In this document: positions 37,650 through 45,339 of the stretch, in pieces
Position numbering within the stretch: position 1 is the stretch's first letter
Layout: every line of letters begins with the position of its first letter
DNA from: Mucilaginibacter phyllosphaerae
Lineage (GTDB): Bacteria > Bacteroidota > Bacteroidia > Sphingobacteriales > Sphingobacteriaceae
Assembly (NCBI RefSeq): GCF_004378255.1
Contig: NZ_SNQG01000002.1
Coordinates: 248,001-312,000 of the forward strand
DNA length: 64,000 bases
Reading direction: 5' to 3'
Program-made: the position numbers and the translations under genes
The notes under the pieces: model-generated
What the model saw: only the letters and a program-made list of their open reading frames with translations
The model's database searches: none
What the model was told of the DNA's origin: nothing

Positions 37650-39656
37650 ATGAGAAAGCTTTGTTTGATCCTTTTTATTTTTTGCAGTTTTTTTGCTTTA
37701 GCACAAAAGCAGGATTACCCTATACAGCCCGTGGCCTTTACCAATGTAAAGCTGACAGATCATTTCTGGACGTCGCGCATAGAGACCAACCGTACCGTAA
37801 CCATTCCGGCATCATTTGCCCGGTGTGAAAGTACCGGCAGGGTAAAAAACTTTCAGATGGCTGCAGAGCGTAAAGGTAAATTCTGCACCACCTACCCTTT
37901 TGATGATACCGATATTTACAAAACCATAGAAGGGGCATCTTATTCGCTCGCCCTGCATCCTGATAAGAAACTGGATGCTTATGTAGATTCGATGATAACT
38001 ATTGTAGGTAAAGCACAGGAAGCCGATGGTTATTTATACACCGCCCGTACGATAGACCCACTGCATGTAGGCGACTGGCTGGGTACCGAGCGTTGGGTAA
38101 AAGAGCAGGAAAACAGCCACGAGCTTTATAATGCAGGCCACATGTATGAAGGTGCCGTTGCGCATTTTATGGCAACCGGTAAACGTAATTTCTTAAACAT
38201 CGCCATCAAAAATGCCGATCTGTTAGTACGCACTTTTGGCCCTGGTAAAAGGCACGTAGCGCCGGGCCACGAGGTGGTAGAGATGGGCCTGGTAAAAATG
38301 TACCGCGTTACGGGTAAAAAAGAATACCTGGCCCTGGCCAAGTTTTTTATTGAAGAACGCGGACATAAAGAATATAATAAAAAAAGCAAAAACCCCTACG
38401 AAAATGGCGTTTACTGGCAGGATGATAAACCTGTAGTAGACCAGGACGAAGCCGAAGGCCACGCCGTGCGTGCCATGTACCTGTACTCGGGCATGGCAGA
38501 TGTGGCAGCCCTTACCGGTGATAAGGAATTCCTTACCGCTATTGATAAGATCTGGAACAACATGGTGGGCAAAAAAATGTATGTGCAGGGCAGCATTGGT
38601 GCCGTTGGCGATGGCGAGCGTTTCGGCGCTAACTATGAATTGCCAAACGCTACGGCTTATAATGAAACCTGCGCAGCCATTGGCAACGTGTTTTGGAACG
38701 AGCGTATGTTTTTGCTCCATGGCGAATCTAAATATATTGATGTGCTGGAGAAAACGCTTTATAACGGCCTGATATCGGGCGTTGGGCTGGATGGTAAATC
38801 GTTTTTTTATACCAATGCTATGCAGATCCAGGATGGGTTTAATCACCCGGATATCGAGCGCGAGCGCGCCGGCTGGTTCACCTGTTCTTGCTGCCCTACC
38901 AATGTAGTTAGGCTGATGCCTTCCATCCCCGGCTATATTTACGCCCAAAATGGTAATGATGTTTTTGTAAACCTATTCATCAGCGGTACAGGTAACCTTA
39001 AGGTAAATAACAAGGGCCTGCAAATAACTCAGCAAAATAATTATCCCTGGGATGGCGGGCTGCAATTTACTGTTAACCCGGCAGGCAGTATGGATATGAA
39101 TTTGAAATTGCGCATACCGGGCTGGGCGCAAAACCAGGCGGTACCTTCAGACTTATACAGCTACCAAACCGCACAGAACAAAAAAGTAGAAATAAAAGTG
39201 AACGGCAAAGCGGTTGACTATATAATTCAGAACGGCTATGCAGTTATCAGCAAAAAATGGAAAAAGGGCGATAAGGTAGAAATGAACCTGCCGATGGATG
39301 TGCAGCGTGTGGTGGCTAACGAAAAACTGGCCGAGGATAACAATAAGGTTGCCCTGCAGCGGGGCCCGGTTATGTACTGCGCCGAATGGAAAGATAATGA
39401 CGGTAAAGCGGCAAATATCATCATCCCGCAAAACACAATTTTTACCACCGCTTACAAACCCGAGCTGTTAAATGGTGTAACTGTTTTAACCGGCGATGTA
39501 AAAGCGGTACAGGTTGATAGTAGCGGGTTAAGCATCAGCACCCAAAACAAAACGCTAACGGCTATCCCATACTATTCGTGGGCAAATCGAGGCAAAGGCG
39601 AAATGACGGTGTGGTTTCCGCAGCAGGTAAAGTATGTAGAGTTGCTGACTAAGTAA
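37650..39656 (+). CDS. GH127 beta-L-arabinofuranosidase, secreted
   Basis: Predicted to cleave beta-L-arabinofuranosyl residues, the linkage found in plant hydroxyproline-bound arabino-oligosaccharides. The 668 residues have a signal peptide (LCLILFIFCSFFALAQ) and an (alpha/alpha)6 barrel. The unusual zinc-thiolate centre of GH127 is intact: Glu339 and Cys341 in NETCAAIGN, and Cys412, Cys414 and Cys415 in CSCCPTN. The middle Cys (414) corresponds to the nucleophile Cys417 of HypBA1 from Bifidobacterium longum, and the others to its E338, C340, C415 and C418, from memory. The C-terminal beta-sandwich is complete. It is followed at 123 bp by hydroxyproline catabolism genes, which strongly suits a hydroxyproline-arabinoside substrate. 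GH146 (same fold) is the main alternative. Confidence 0.9.
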   Translation: MRKLCLILFIFCSFFALAQKQDYPIQPVAFTNVKLTDHFWTSRIETNRTVTIPASFARCESTGRVKNFQMAAERKGKFCTTYPFDDTDIYKTIEGASYSLALHPDKKLDAYVDSMITIVGKAQEADGYLYTARTIDPLHVGDWLGTERWVKEQENSHELYNAGHMYEGAVAHFMATGKRNFLNIAIKNADLLVRTFGPGKRHVAPGHEVVEMGLVKMYRVTGKKEYLALAKFFIEERGHKEYNKKSKNPYENGVYWQDDKPVVDQDEAEGHAVRAMYLYSGMADVAALTGDKEFLTAIDKIWNNMVGKKMYVQGSIGAVGDGERFGANYELPNATAYNETCAAIGNVFWNERMFLLHGESKYIDVLEKTLYNGLISGVGLDGKSFFYTNAMQIQDGFNHPDIERERAGWFTCSCCPTNVVRLMPSIPGYIYAQNGNDVFVNLFISGTGNLKVNNKGLQITQQNNYPWDGGLQFTVNPAGSMDMNLKLRIPGWAQNQAVPSDLYSYQTAQNKKVEIKVNGKAVDYIIQNGYAVISKKWKKGDKVEMNLPMDVQRVVANEKLAEDNNKVALQRGPVMYCAEWKDNDGKAANIIIPQNTIFTTAYKPELLNGVTVLTGDVKAVQVDSSGLSISTQNKTLTAIPYYSWANRGKGEMTVWFPQQVKYVELLTK

Positions 39657-39660
39657 GTTG

Positions 39661-39692
39661 GCCCACCCAACTCCCCCAAAAGGAGAGGACTT
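39661..39692 (-). repeat. G-rich REP-like element, copy 1 (inverted)
   Basis: On the minus strand this reads AAGTCCTCTCCTTTTGGGGG followed by AGTTGGGTGGGC. It has the same build as the copies at 39738 and 43546: a C-run, a short loop, a G-run and a trailing GGGG block. It faces copy 2 across a 45-bp AT-rich spacer. Confidence 0.6.
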
Positions 39693-39737
39693 AAAAATCA
39701 CAGAGAAATAAATTAACATATTAACAATTAAAAAAAC

Positions 39738-39771
39738 AAGTCTCCCCTAACGGGGGAGATTTAGAGGGGGC
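39738..39771 (+). repeat. G-rich REP-like element, copy 2
   Basis: AAGTCTCCCCTAACGGGGGA followed by GATTTAGAGGGGGC. TCTCCCC and GGGGGAGA form a hairpin. It ends 7 bp before the ATG of the next gene, so its G-rich tail may also act as ribosome binding site. Confidence 0.65.
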
Positions 39772-39778
39772 TAATATT

Positions 39779-40726
39779 ATGAGCATAAATTGGAACGGGG
39801 TATTCCCGGCAGTAACAACCAAGTTTACAGAGAATGACGAGTTTGATTTTGATGCGTTCGATAAAAATATCGAAGCACAGTTAGAAGCCGGCGCAAGCGG
39901 AATTATCATTGGCGGCTCGCTGGGCGAAGCAAGCGTATTGAGCGATAGTGAGAAGATAGCATTATTACAACACACCGTAGAGGTGGTTGCTAAACGTGCC
40001 TATGTAATATTGAATATTGCCGAGCAAACCACCAAAGCCGCATTGCTTTGTGCCGAAAATGCCTTAAAATATGGTGCCGATGGTTTAATGATGCTGCCGC
40101 CTTTACGTTACCTGGCAGATGTAGAAGAAACCATAGCATACTTTGCAGCCGTTGCCAAAAGCACCGAATTGCCTATCATGATCTATAATAACCCTTACGA
40201 TTATAAAATTGAAGTTACCCTGGATATGTTTGAGGAACTTTCTCAGTACAAGAATATCCAGGCGGTAAAAGAGTCTACCCGTGATGTAAGCAACGTAACC
40301 CGTATGATCAACCGCTTTGGCGACAGGTTTGCCATACTTTGCGGTGTGGATACCCTGGCTTTAGAAAGCTTATTTATGGGCGCCCACGGTTGGGTGGCTG
40401 GTTTGGTTGATGCTTTTCCGCGCGAAACGGTATCTATTTTCCGTTTGGCAAAAGCAGGCCGTATGCAAGAGGCATTGGCTATTTACCGTTGGTTTTTACC
40501 CGTGCTGGAGCTGGATATCCACCCAAAACTGGTACAATATATTAAACTGGCCGAATCTGTTACCGGCCTGGGTACCGAAACCGTGCGTTTACCAAGAATG
40601 AAGATTACCGGCGATGAGCGCGACAGGGTTTTAGGTATTATTAACCACGCTGTAAAAAACCGCCCGGAATTACCTGCAGGTACCTGGGGTGTAGAAGCCG
40701 AAGTTGATGTAACCGGCGTAAGCTAA
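39779..40726 (+). CDS. DHDPS-family deaminase/lyase, probable pyrroline-4-hydroxy-2-carboxylate deaminase
   Basis: A 315-residue cytoplasmic TIM-barrel enzyme of the dihydrodipicolinate synthase/N-acetylneuraminate lyase family. The Schiff-base Lys164 is in QAVKESTRD, the catalytic Tyr136 in IMIYNNPYDYK, and the substrate-carboxylate loop is GGSLGEASVLSD (the GTTGE-type motif is altered to GSLGE). In this gene setting the reaction is probably deamination of delta-1-pyrroline-4-hydroxy-2-carboxylate to alpha-ketoglutarate semialdehyde, the third step of D-hydroxyproline breakdown. A true dapA would be expected near lysine genes and to carry the TTG motif. It precedes the semialdehyde dehydrogenase gene, giving the order of consecutive steps. 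Confidence 0.85.
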   Translation: MSINWNGVFPAVTTKFTENDEFDFDAFDKNIEAQLEAGASGIIIGGSLGEASVLSDSEKIALLQHTVEVVAKRAYVILNIAEQTTKAALLCAENALKYGADGLMMLPPLRYLADVEETIAYFAAVAKSTELPIMIYNNPYDYKIEVTLDMFEELSQYKNIQAVKESTRDVSNVTRMINRFGDRFAILCGVDTLALESLFMGAHGWVAGLVDAFPRETVSIFRLAKAGRMQEALAIYRWFLPVLELDIHPKLVQYIKLAESVTGLGTETVRLPRMKITGDERDRVLGIINHAVKNRPELPAGTWGVEAEVDVTGVS

Positions 40727-40816
40727 ACATATATTATATACGTTGTACTTAAGGCTTGCCGATGAATAGCTAAACAGTTAATGCATTTGCAGGCCTTTGG
40801 CAACAAAAAAAACACG

Positions 40817-42388
40817 ATGGAAACAAGGAATTTAATTGGTTATCAATACAGCAAAGGCGGCAAGGCATTCCATGCGGTAAACCCTGCAACAGGTGCCGAG
40901 ATCAAAACCGAATTTAATGCTGCCAGCACAGCTGATGCTGATAAAGCGATGCAATTAGCGGCTGAAGCATTTGAAACCTACAGCCTTACCGACCCTAAAA
41001 CAAAGGCGGCTTTTTTACGCAGTATTGCTGCCGAAATAAATAATATAGGCGATGCCCTGATAGAGCAGGCCATGGCCGAAAGCGGCCTGCCTGCCGCCCG
41101 TTTACTGGGCGAACGCGGCCGTACAACCGGCCAGCTGAACATGTATGCCGGCTTTATTGAGGAAGGTAGCTGGGTAGAGGCTGTGATAGACACCGCCATA
41201 CCAGATCGCCAGCCTTTGCCGCGTGCAGATATCCGCAAAATGATGGTGCCTGTTGGGCCGGCGGTAGTATTTGGTGCAAGTAATTTCCCTTTGGCATTTT
41301 CTGTAGCCGGTGGCGATACCTGTTCTGCCCTGGCAGCAGGCTGCCCGGTAATAGTTAAGGCGCATCCGGCACACCCGGGTACCAGCGCTTTAGTGGCCGA
41401 AGCCATTAAAAAAGCAGCCGAAGCAAACGGCCTGCCCCAAGGCGTATTTTCTATTTTATATGATGATGGTTACACCGTTGGCGAAGCCCTGGTAAAGCAT
41501 CCGCATACCAAAATTGTAACCTTTACCGGGTCGTTTAAAGGCGGTATGGCATTGGTTAAAATGGCGCAGGAGCGTGATGAGCCCATCCCGGTATTTGCCG
41601 AAATGGGCAGCATCAACCCTATTGTGTTACTACCCAAAGCTTTAGATAACCGCACGCAGGAGCTGGCTAATTTAGCCGCGGCTATAACTAATAATGCTGG
41701 CCAGTTTTGTACCCAGCCGGGCTTATTGCTGGCTATCAGATCTGCCGGCTTAGATAAGTTTAAAGCGGCATTGGCTGCGGCTATAACAGCTATAGACTCA
41801 TCTACCATGTTAACGCCGGGTATCTGTGCCAATTTCAACAAGCTGTCAACCGGTATGCTGGCTGATAAAGCAGTTAGCGTTATTGCCAAATCTGATAAAC
41901 TGGATACAAGTAAAGAAAACCAGGGAATACCGCTGGTTACAGCAATAAGTGCAGCTGCGTTTTTAGCTGATGATAAATTTAAAGAAGAGGTTTTTGGCCC
42001 ATACACCATGCTGGTTGTTGCAGACGATGAAGCGCAATTGGAAGCAGTGGTAAATTCATTACAGGGCCAGCTAACGGCATCTGTAATGGCCGAGAAAGAG
42101 GAGTTGGCACAGTATAAAAATATTACTAATAAACTGGCTAAAATATCTGGCAGGGTGATATTGAACGGACCGCCAACCGGTGTAGAGGTAGGCAATGCCA
42201 TACAGCATGGTGGCCCGTATCCGTCAACATCCGATAGCCGGTTTACATCGGTAGGTACAGGCGCTATCAAACGTTTTGTGCGCCCCGTATGCTGGCAAAA
42301 CTGGGAGAACGATCTGCTTCCGGATGAATTGAAAGATGGCAACCCGCTTAACATCTGGCGGTTGGTTAATGGTGAAATGGCTAAATAG
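40817..42388 (+). CDS. Alpha-ketoglutarate semialdehyde dehydrogenase
   Basis: Cytoplasmic NAD(P)-dependent aldehyde dehydrogenase that oxidises 2,5-dioxopentanoate to alpha-ketoglutarate, the last step of hydroxyproline breakdown (and of some pentose pathways). I start at the ATG at 40817 (METRNLIGYQYSKGG), which fits relatives better than the ATG 12 codons earlier. Features of the 523 residues: the NAD(P)-site FGASNFPLAFSVAGGDT and VTFTGSFKGG, the general base Glu in AEMGSINP, and the nucleophile Cys in NNAGQFCTQPG. The AEMGSINP and GQFCTQPG variants are typical of the ketoglutarate semialdehyde branch. No membrane segments. Confidence 0.92.
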   Translation: METRNLIGYQYSKGGKAFHAVNPATGAEIKTEFNAASTADADKAMQLAAEAFETYSLTDPKTKAAFLRSIAAEINNIGDALIEQAMAESGLPAARLLGERGRTTGQLNMYAGFIEEGSWVEAVIDTAIPDRQPLPRADIRKMMVPVGPAVVFGASNFPLAFSVAGGDTCSALAAGCPVIVKAHPAHPGTSALVAEAIKKAAEANGLPQGVFSILYDDGYTVGEALVKHPHTKIVTFTGSFKGGMALVKMAQERDEPIPVFAEMGSINPIVLLPKALDNRTQELANLAAAITNNAGQFCTQPGLLLAIRSAGLDKFKAALAAAITAIDSSTMLTPGICANFNKLSTGMLADKAVSVIAKSDKLDTSKENQGIPLVTAISAAAFLADDKFKEEVFGPYTMLVVADDEAQLEAVVNSLQGQLTASVMAEKEELAQYKNITNKLAKISGRVILNGPPTGVEVGNAIQHGGPYPSTSDSRFTSVGTGAIKRFVRPVCWQNWENDLLPDELKDGNPLNIWRLVNGEMAK

Positions 42389-42468
42389 AAAGCGCGGGGA
42401 GGGAGGAGCGAAGTGCGAAAAGTAAGACTACGCACCTCTTTATCCCACTCTCCACTCCAAAAAAACAA

Positions 42469-43470
42469 ATGAATAAAACATTTTTCTGTATAGATGCGCA
42501 TACCTGCGGCAACCCGGTAAGGCTGGTTGCAGGCGGCGGCCCCAATTTGGTGGGGAACAACATGAGCGAAAAGCGCCAGCACTTTTTAAAAGAGTACGAC
42601 TGGATCCGCAAGGGGCTGATGTTTGAACCACGGGGGCATGATATGATGTCGGGCAGTATTTTGTATCCGCCTCATAACCCGGAGAATGATGTGGCCGTGC
42701 TTTTTATCGAGACCAGCGGCTGCCTGCCCATGTGCGGGCATGGTACCATCGGCACCATTACTATTGCTATTGAGGAAGGTTTGATAACCCCAAAGGTGCC
42801 TGGCGTGGTACGTATGGAAGCGCCTGCGGGCCTGGTGCTGATAACCTACCGGCAGGAAGGTAAAAAAGTTAAATCGGTAAAGTTGGTAAATGTACCAAGT
42901 TACCTGGCTGCAGAAAACCTGGAGGTAGAATGCCCGGATCTGGGTATGATAACGGTGGATGTTAGCTATGGCGGTAATTTTTACGCCATTGTAGATCCGC
43001 AGGAAAACTTTAAGGGTTTAGAGAACCACACGGCAGATCAGCTGATCTCCTGGAGCCGTGTGTTACGCCAGCGGATAAACGAAAAATATACCTTCGTTCA
43101 TCCCGAAAACCCTACTATAAATGGCTGTTCGCATATCTTGTGGACAGGCGCAACCCTATCGCCGGAGGCTACTGCCCGCAACGCCGTTTTTTATGGTGAT
43201 AAAGCGATAGATAGGTCGCCCTGCGGCACAGGTACATCTGCCCGTATGGCGCAATGGCATGCTAAAGGCAAATTGAAGAAAGGCGATAAATTCATCCACG
43301 AAAGTATTATCGGCAGCCAGTTCATCGGCACGGTAGAAGATGAACTGACGCTGGGCGGTAAACCTGCCATGGTACCCGGTGTAGAGGGCTGGGCAAAAGT
43401 TTACGGCTACAATACCATCAAGATTGATGATGAGGATGACCCGTATGCGTTTGGGTTTCAGGTGATATAA
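42469..43470 (+). CDS. 4-hydroxyproline 2-epimerase (proline racemase family)
   Basis: A 333-residue cytoplasmic enzyme that interconverts trans-4-hydroxy-L-proline and cis-4-hydroxy-D-proline, without cofactor. The two acid/base cysteines are both present: Cys89 in MCGHGTIGT and Cys252 in DRSPCGTGTSARMA. Retention of both Cys residues argues against the trans-3-hydroxyproline dehydratases, which have Thr at the second position. The start FCIDAHTCGNPVRLVAGG is also classic. Its neighbours, a D-amino-acid dehydrogenase and the deaminase/dehydrogenase pair, make hydroxyproline rather than proline the substrate. The 80-bp leader is GA/CT-rich. Confidence 0.93.
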   Translation: MNKTFFCIDAHTCGNPVRLVAGGGPNLVGNNMSEKRQHFLKEYDWIRKGLMFEPRGHDMMSGSILYPPHNPENDVAVLFIETSGCLPMCGHGTIGTITIAIEEGLITPKVPGVVRMEAPAGLVLITYRQEGKKVKSVKLVNVPSYLAAENLEVECPDLGMITVDVSYGGNFYAIVDPQENFKGLENHTADQLISWSRVLRQRINEKYTFVHPENPTINGCSHILWTGATLSPEATARNAVFYGDKAIDRSPCGTGTSARMAQWHAKGKLKKGDKFIHESIIGSQFIGTVEDELTLGGKPAMVPGVEGWAKVYGYNTIKIDDEDDPYAFGFQVI

Positions 43471-43545
43471 ACCCCACCGGCCTTCCCTGAATGGTAGGGT
43501 AAGAAAGTAAAGTAGAAATAGAAAATAATTAAGTAATTAATCAAA

Positions 43546-43572
43546 AATTCCCCCTTCAGGGGGGCAGGGGGT
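43546..43572 (+). repeat. G-rich REP-like element, copy 3
   Basis: AATTCCCCCTTCAGGGGGGC followed by AGGGGGT and immediately by the ATG at 43573. C-run and G-run pair. Same build as the two copies near 39661-39771. The terminal G-run probably doubles as ribosome binding site. Confidence 0.6.
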
Positions 43573-44820
43573 ATGAGTAAAGCAATAATAATTGGTGGTG
43601 GTATCATAGGTTTATTTTCGGCCTATTACCTGAATAAATCTGGATGGGAAGTAGAGATACTGGAACAGGGCGACCTGAGCGACAATGCATCCTTTGGCAA
43701 TGCCGGGATGATCGTACCCAGCCACTTTATCCCGCTGGCAGCACCGGGTATGATAGAGCAGGGCATCAGGTGGATGTTTAATAGTAAAAGTCCATTTTAT
43801 GTAAAACCATCTTTAGATCCTGAGCTGATCGGCTGGGGATTTAAATTCCTGAAGGCGGCAAACAAGCATCATGTAGAGCGTTCGGCAGGTGCCCTGCGCG
43901 ATCTTTCTTTACTCAGTAAAAAACTTTACCAGGATTTAGAGGATGATGCCGATTTTGATTTCGGCTTTGCCGATAAGGGTATCCTGATGCTGTTTAAAAC
44001 GCCGAAATTTGAGGAGGAAGAACGCCATACAGCCGAAAAAGCAACTAACTTGGGTTTAGATGCGCAATACCTTACAGCTGATGAATGCCGTAAGCTGCAG
44101 CCGGATATCGAACTGGATGTGTTAGGCGCAGTGCACTATCACTGTGATGCGCATTTGCATCCTAATAAATTGATACCGGGCCTGGTTAAACATTTAGAAA
44201 AAGCGGGGGTAAAGATCCACCGCAATACACCGGTTACTGCTATGGAACATGCGGATGGTAAGGTAACGCAGATCATAAGCAAGGATAAAAGTTTTACCGG
44301 CGATAAATATGTACTGGCTGTGGGTGCATGGACACCTGCCATAGCTAAGCTATCCGGTTTAAAAGTACCGATGATGCCCGGCAAAGGCTATTCTTTTATG
44401 GTAGAAGAACCGCAAAGCCGCATGACCATCCCCTCACTGCTTTGCGAAGCAAGGGTATCTGTAACGCCTATGAGCGGGCAGATCCGTTTTGGCGGTACAA
44501 TGGAGATAGGTAAAATAAACCAGCAAATTAATATGAACCGGGTTGCCGGTATTGTAGAATCTATCCCTAAGTATTTCCCGGGCTTTGCACCTGCCTTGCC
44601 ACAGCAAAAAGATATCTGGTTTGGTTTCCGTCCATGCTCGCCTGATGGTTTACCCTACATCGGTGTATCTGATAAATATAAGAACCTGGCTGTTGCCACC
44701 GGGCACGGCATGATGGGTTTAAGCCTTGCACCCGCAACCGGTAAACTGATAGATGAGGTGCTGAACGAAGAAACGCCGTCAGCCGGGATCAGCCAGTTTG
44801 CCGCAGGGCGTTATAGTTAA
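43573..44820 (+). CDS. FAD-dependent D-hydroxyproline dehydrogenase (DadA family)
   Basis: A 415-residue flavoprotein of the D-amino-acid oxidase/dehydrogenase fold. FAD-binding Rossmann motif at the N-terminus (IIIGGGIIGLFSAYYLNKSGWEVEILEQ, in two parts with the second acidic residue E31 region). Further DAO-family parts are FGNAGMIVPSHFIPLA, the HYHCDAHLHPNKLIPG segment and a C-terminal flavin contact GHGMMGLSLAPATGKLIDE. Predicted reaction: cis-4-hydroxy-D-proline to delta-1-pyrroline-4-hydroxy-2-carboxylate with transfer of electrons to the respiratory chain. It follows the epimerase gene by 102 bp including the REP-like element, completing the pathway gene set. Confidence 0.92.
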   Translation: MSKAIIIGGGIIGLFSAYYLNKSGWEVEILEQGDLSDNASFGNAGMIVPSHFIPLAAPGMIEQGIRWMFNSKSPFYVKPSLDPELIGWGFKFLKAANKHHVERSAGALRDLSLLSKKLYQDLEDDADFDFGFADKGILMLFKTPKFEEEERHTAEKATNLGLDAQYLTADECRKLQPDIELDVLGAVHYHCDAHLHPNKLIPGLVKHLEKAGVKIHRNTPVTAMEHADGKVTQIISKDKSFTGDKYVLAVGAWTPAIAKLSGLKVPMMPGKGYSFMVEEPQSRMTIPSLLCEARVSVTPMSGQIRFGGTMEIGKINQQINMNRVAGIVESIPKYFPGFAPALPQQKDIWFGFRPCSPDGLPYIGVSDKYKNLAVATGHGMMGLSLAPATGKLIDEVLNEETPSAGISQFAAGRYS

Positions 44821-44825
44821 TTAAC

Positions 44826-44872
44826 GAATTATTGATTTAGTGATTTTTTATAAATCACTAAATCAATAATTC
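44826..44872. terminator. Perfect 20-bp inverted repeat between convergent genes
   Basis: 44826-44845 (GAATTATTGATTTAGTGATT) is the exact reverse complement of 44853-44872; one further A-T pair closes the loop. It lies 6 bp after the dehydrogenase stop and 10 bp before the stop of the convergent Rieske gene. Bidirectional termination is likely, though the stem is AT-rich and unusually long. Its right arm shares AATCAATAATTCAA with the sequence at 48957-48970. Confidence 0.7.
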
Positions 44873-44881
44873 AATCATCAG

Positions 44882-45328
44882 CTATGCTGTTACCGTTAAG
44901 GTGCTGCCGGTTACGGTTACCGTATATTTTTTAAGTGCAGCGGTTGCCGGCCCCTGCAATACGCCCCCGGATGTATTAAACTGGCTGCCATGATTAGGGC
45001 AAATGAATACCCCCTGGTTAGTGTTATAATTAATACCGGTACCTTCATGTGTGCAGGCTACCTGCACCGCTGTAAACGAGCCTGCTACCGCACCTGTTGC
45101 CAGGCGCACCAGTATGACACCGTTTGATATTTTAGAACTGCCCACCGTTTGCAATTCACTGTTCAGGTCTGCAGTGAATACGCTGCCGCTGCCTGTTACA
45201 GGCGGTTTTGTGCCGCTATCTCCCGGTGCCGGGTCGCTGCCCTTAGATCCGCAACCGATAATGCTGCAGCCGGCGCAAACCGCTGCCATACTGATGCCTA
45301 ATTTGGCTAAAAATTCTTGTCTTTCCAT
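44882..45328 (-). CDS. Rieske [2Fe-2S] lipoprotein
   Basis: A 148-residue exported protein: signal with Cys-rich SMAAVCAGCSIIGCG, of which one Cys probably takes a lipid, a Pro/Gly linker, then a Rieske domain with box 1 ACTHEGTG (CxH) and box 2 CPNHGSQFN (CxxH). The two boxes bind the iron-sulfur cluster via two Cys and two His. It ends LKKYTVTVTGSTLTVTA. Unlike the cytochrome bc Rieske protein it lacks the extra disulfide Cys residues. It follows YceI and DUF5777 genes in an operon with a sigma factor at the head. A periplasmic electron carrier is the probable role; donor and acceptor are unknown. Confidence 0.9.
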   Translation of the reverse strand: MERQEFLAKLGISMAAVCAGCSIIGCGSKGSDPAPGDSGTKPPVTGSGSVFTADLNSELQTVGSSKISNGVILVRLATGAVAGSFTAVQVACTHEGTGINYNTNQGVFICPNHGSQFNTSGGVLQGPATAALKKYTVTVTGSTLTVTA

Positions 45329-45339
45329 TGTGAGCGTAT

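Noticed and set aside
38223..38948. 241-codon minus-strand open frame
   Set aside because: Lies entirely within the GH127 gene, whose active-site motifs are intact; it is a mirror-frame artefact of codon bias.
39779..40726. Call as dapA (lysine biosynthesis)
   Set aside because: The active-site loop deviates from the usual GTTGE and the neighbours are all hydroxyproline catabolic genes.
41470..42582. 370-codon minus-strand open frame
   Set aside because: Antisense to the semialdehyde dehydrogenase and the start of the epimerase gene, both well supported; its Ser/Leu/Ala-rich translation matches no family.
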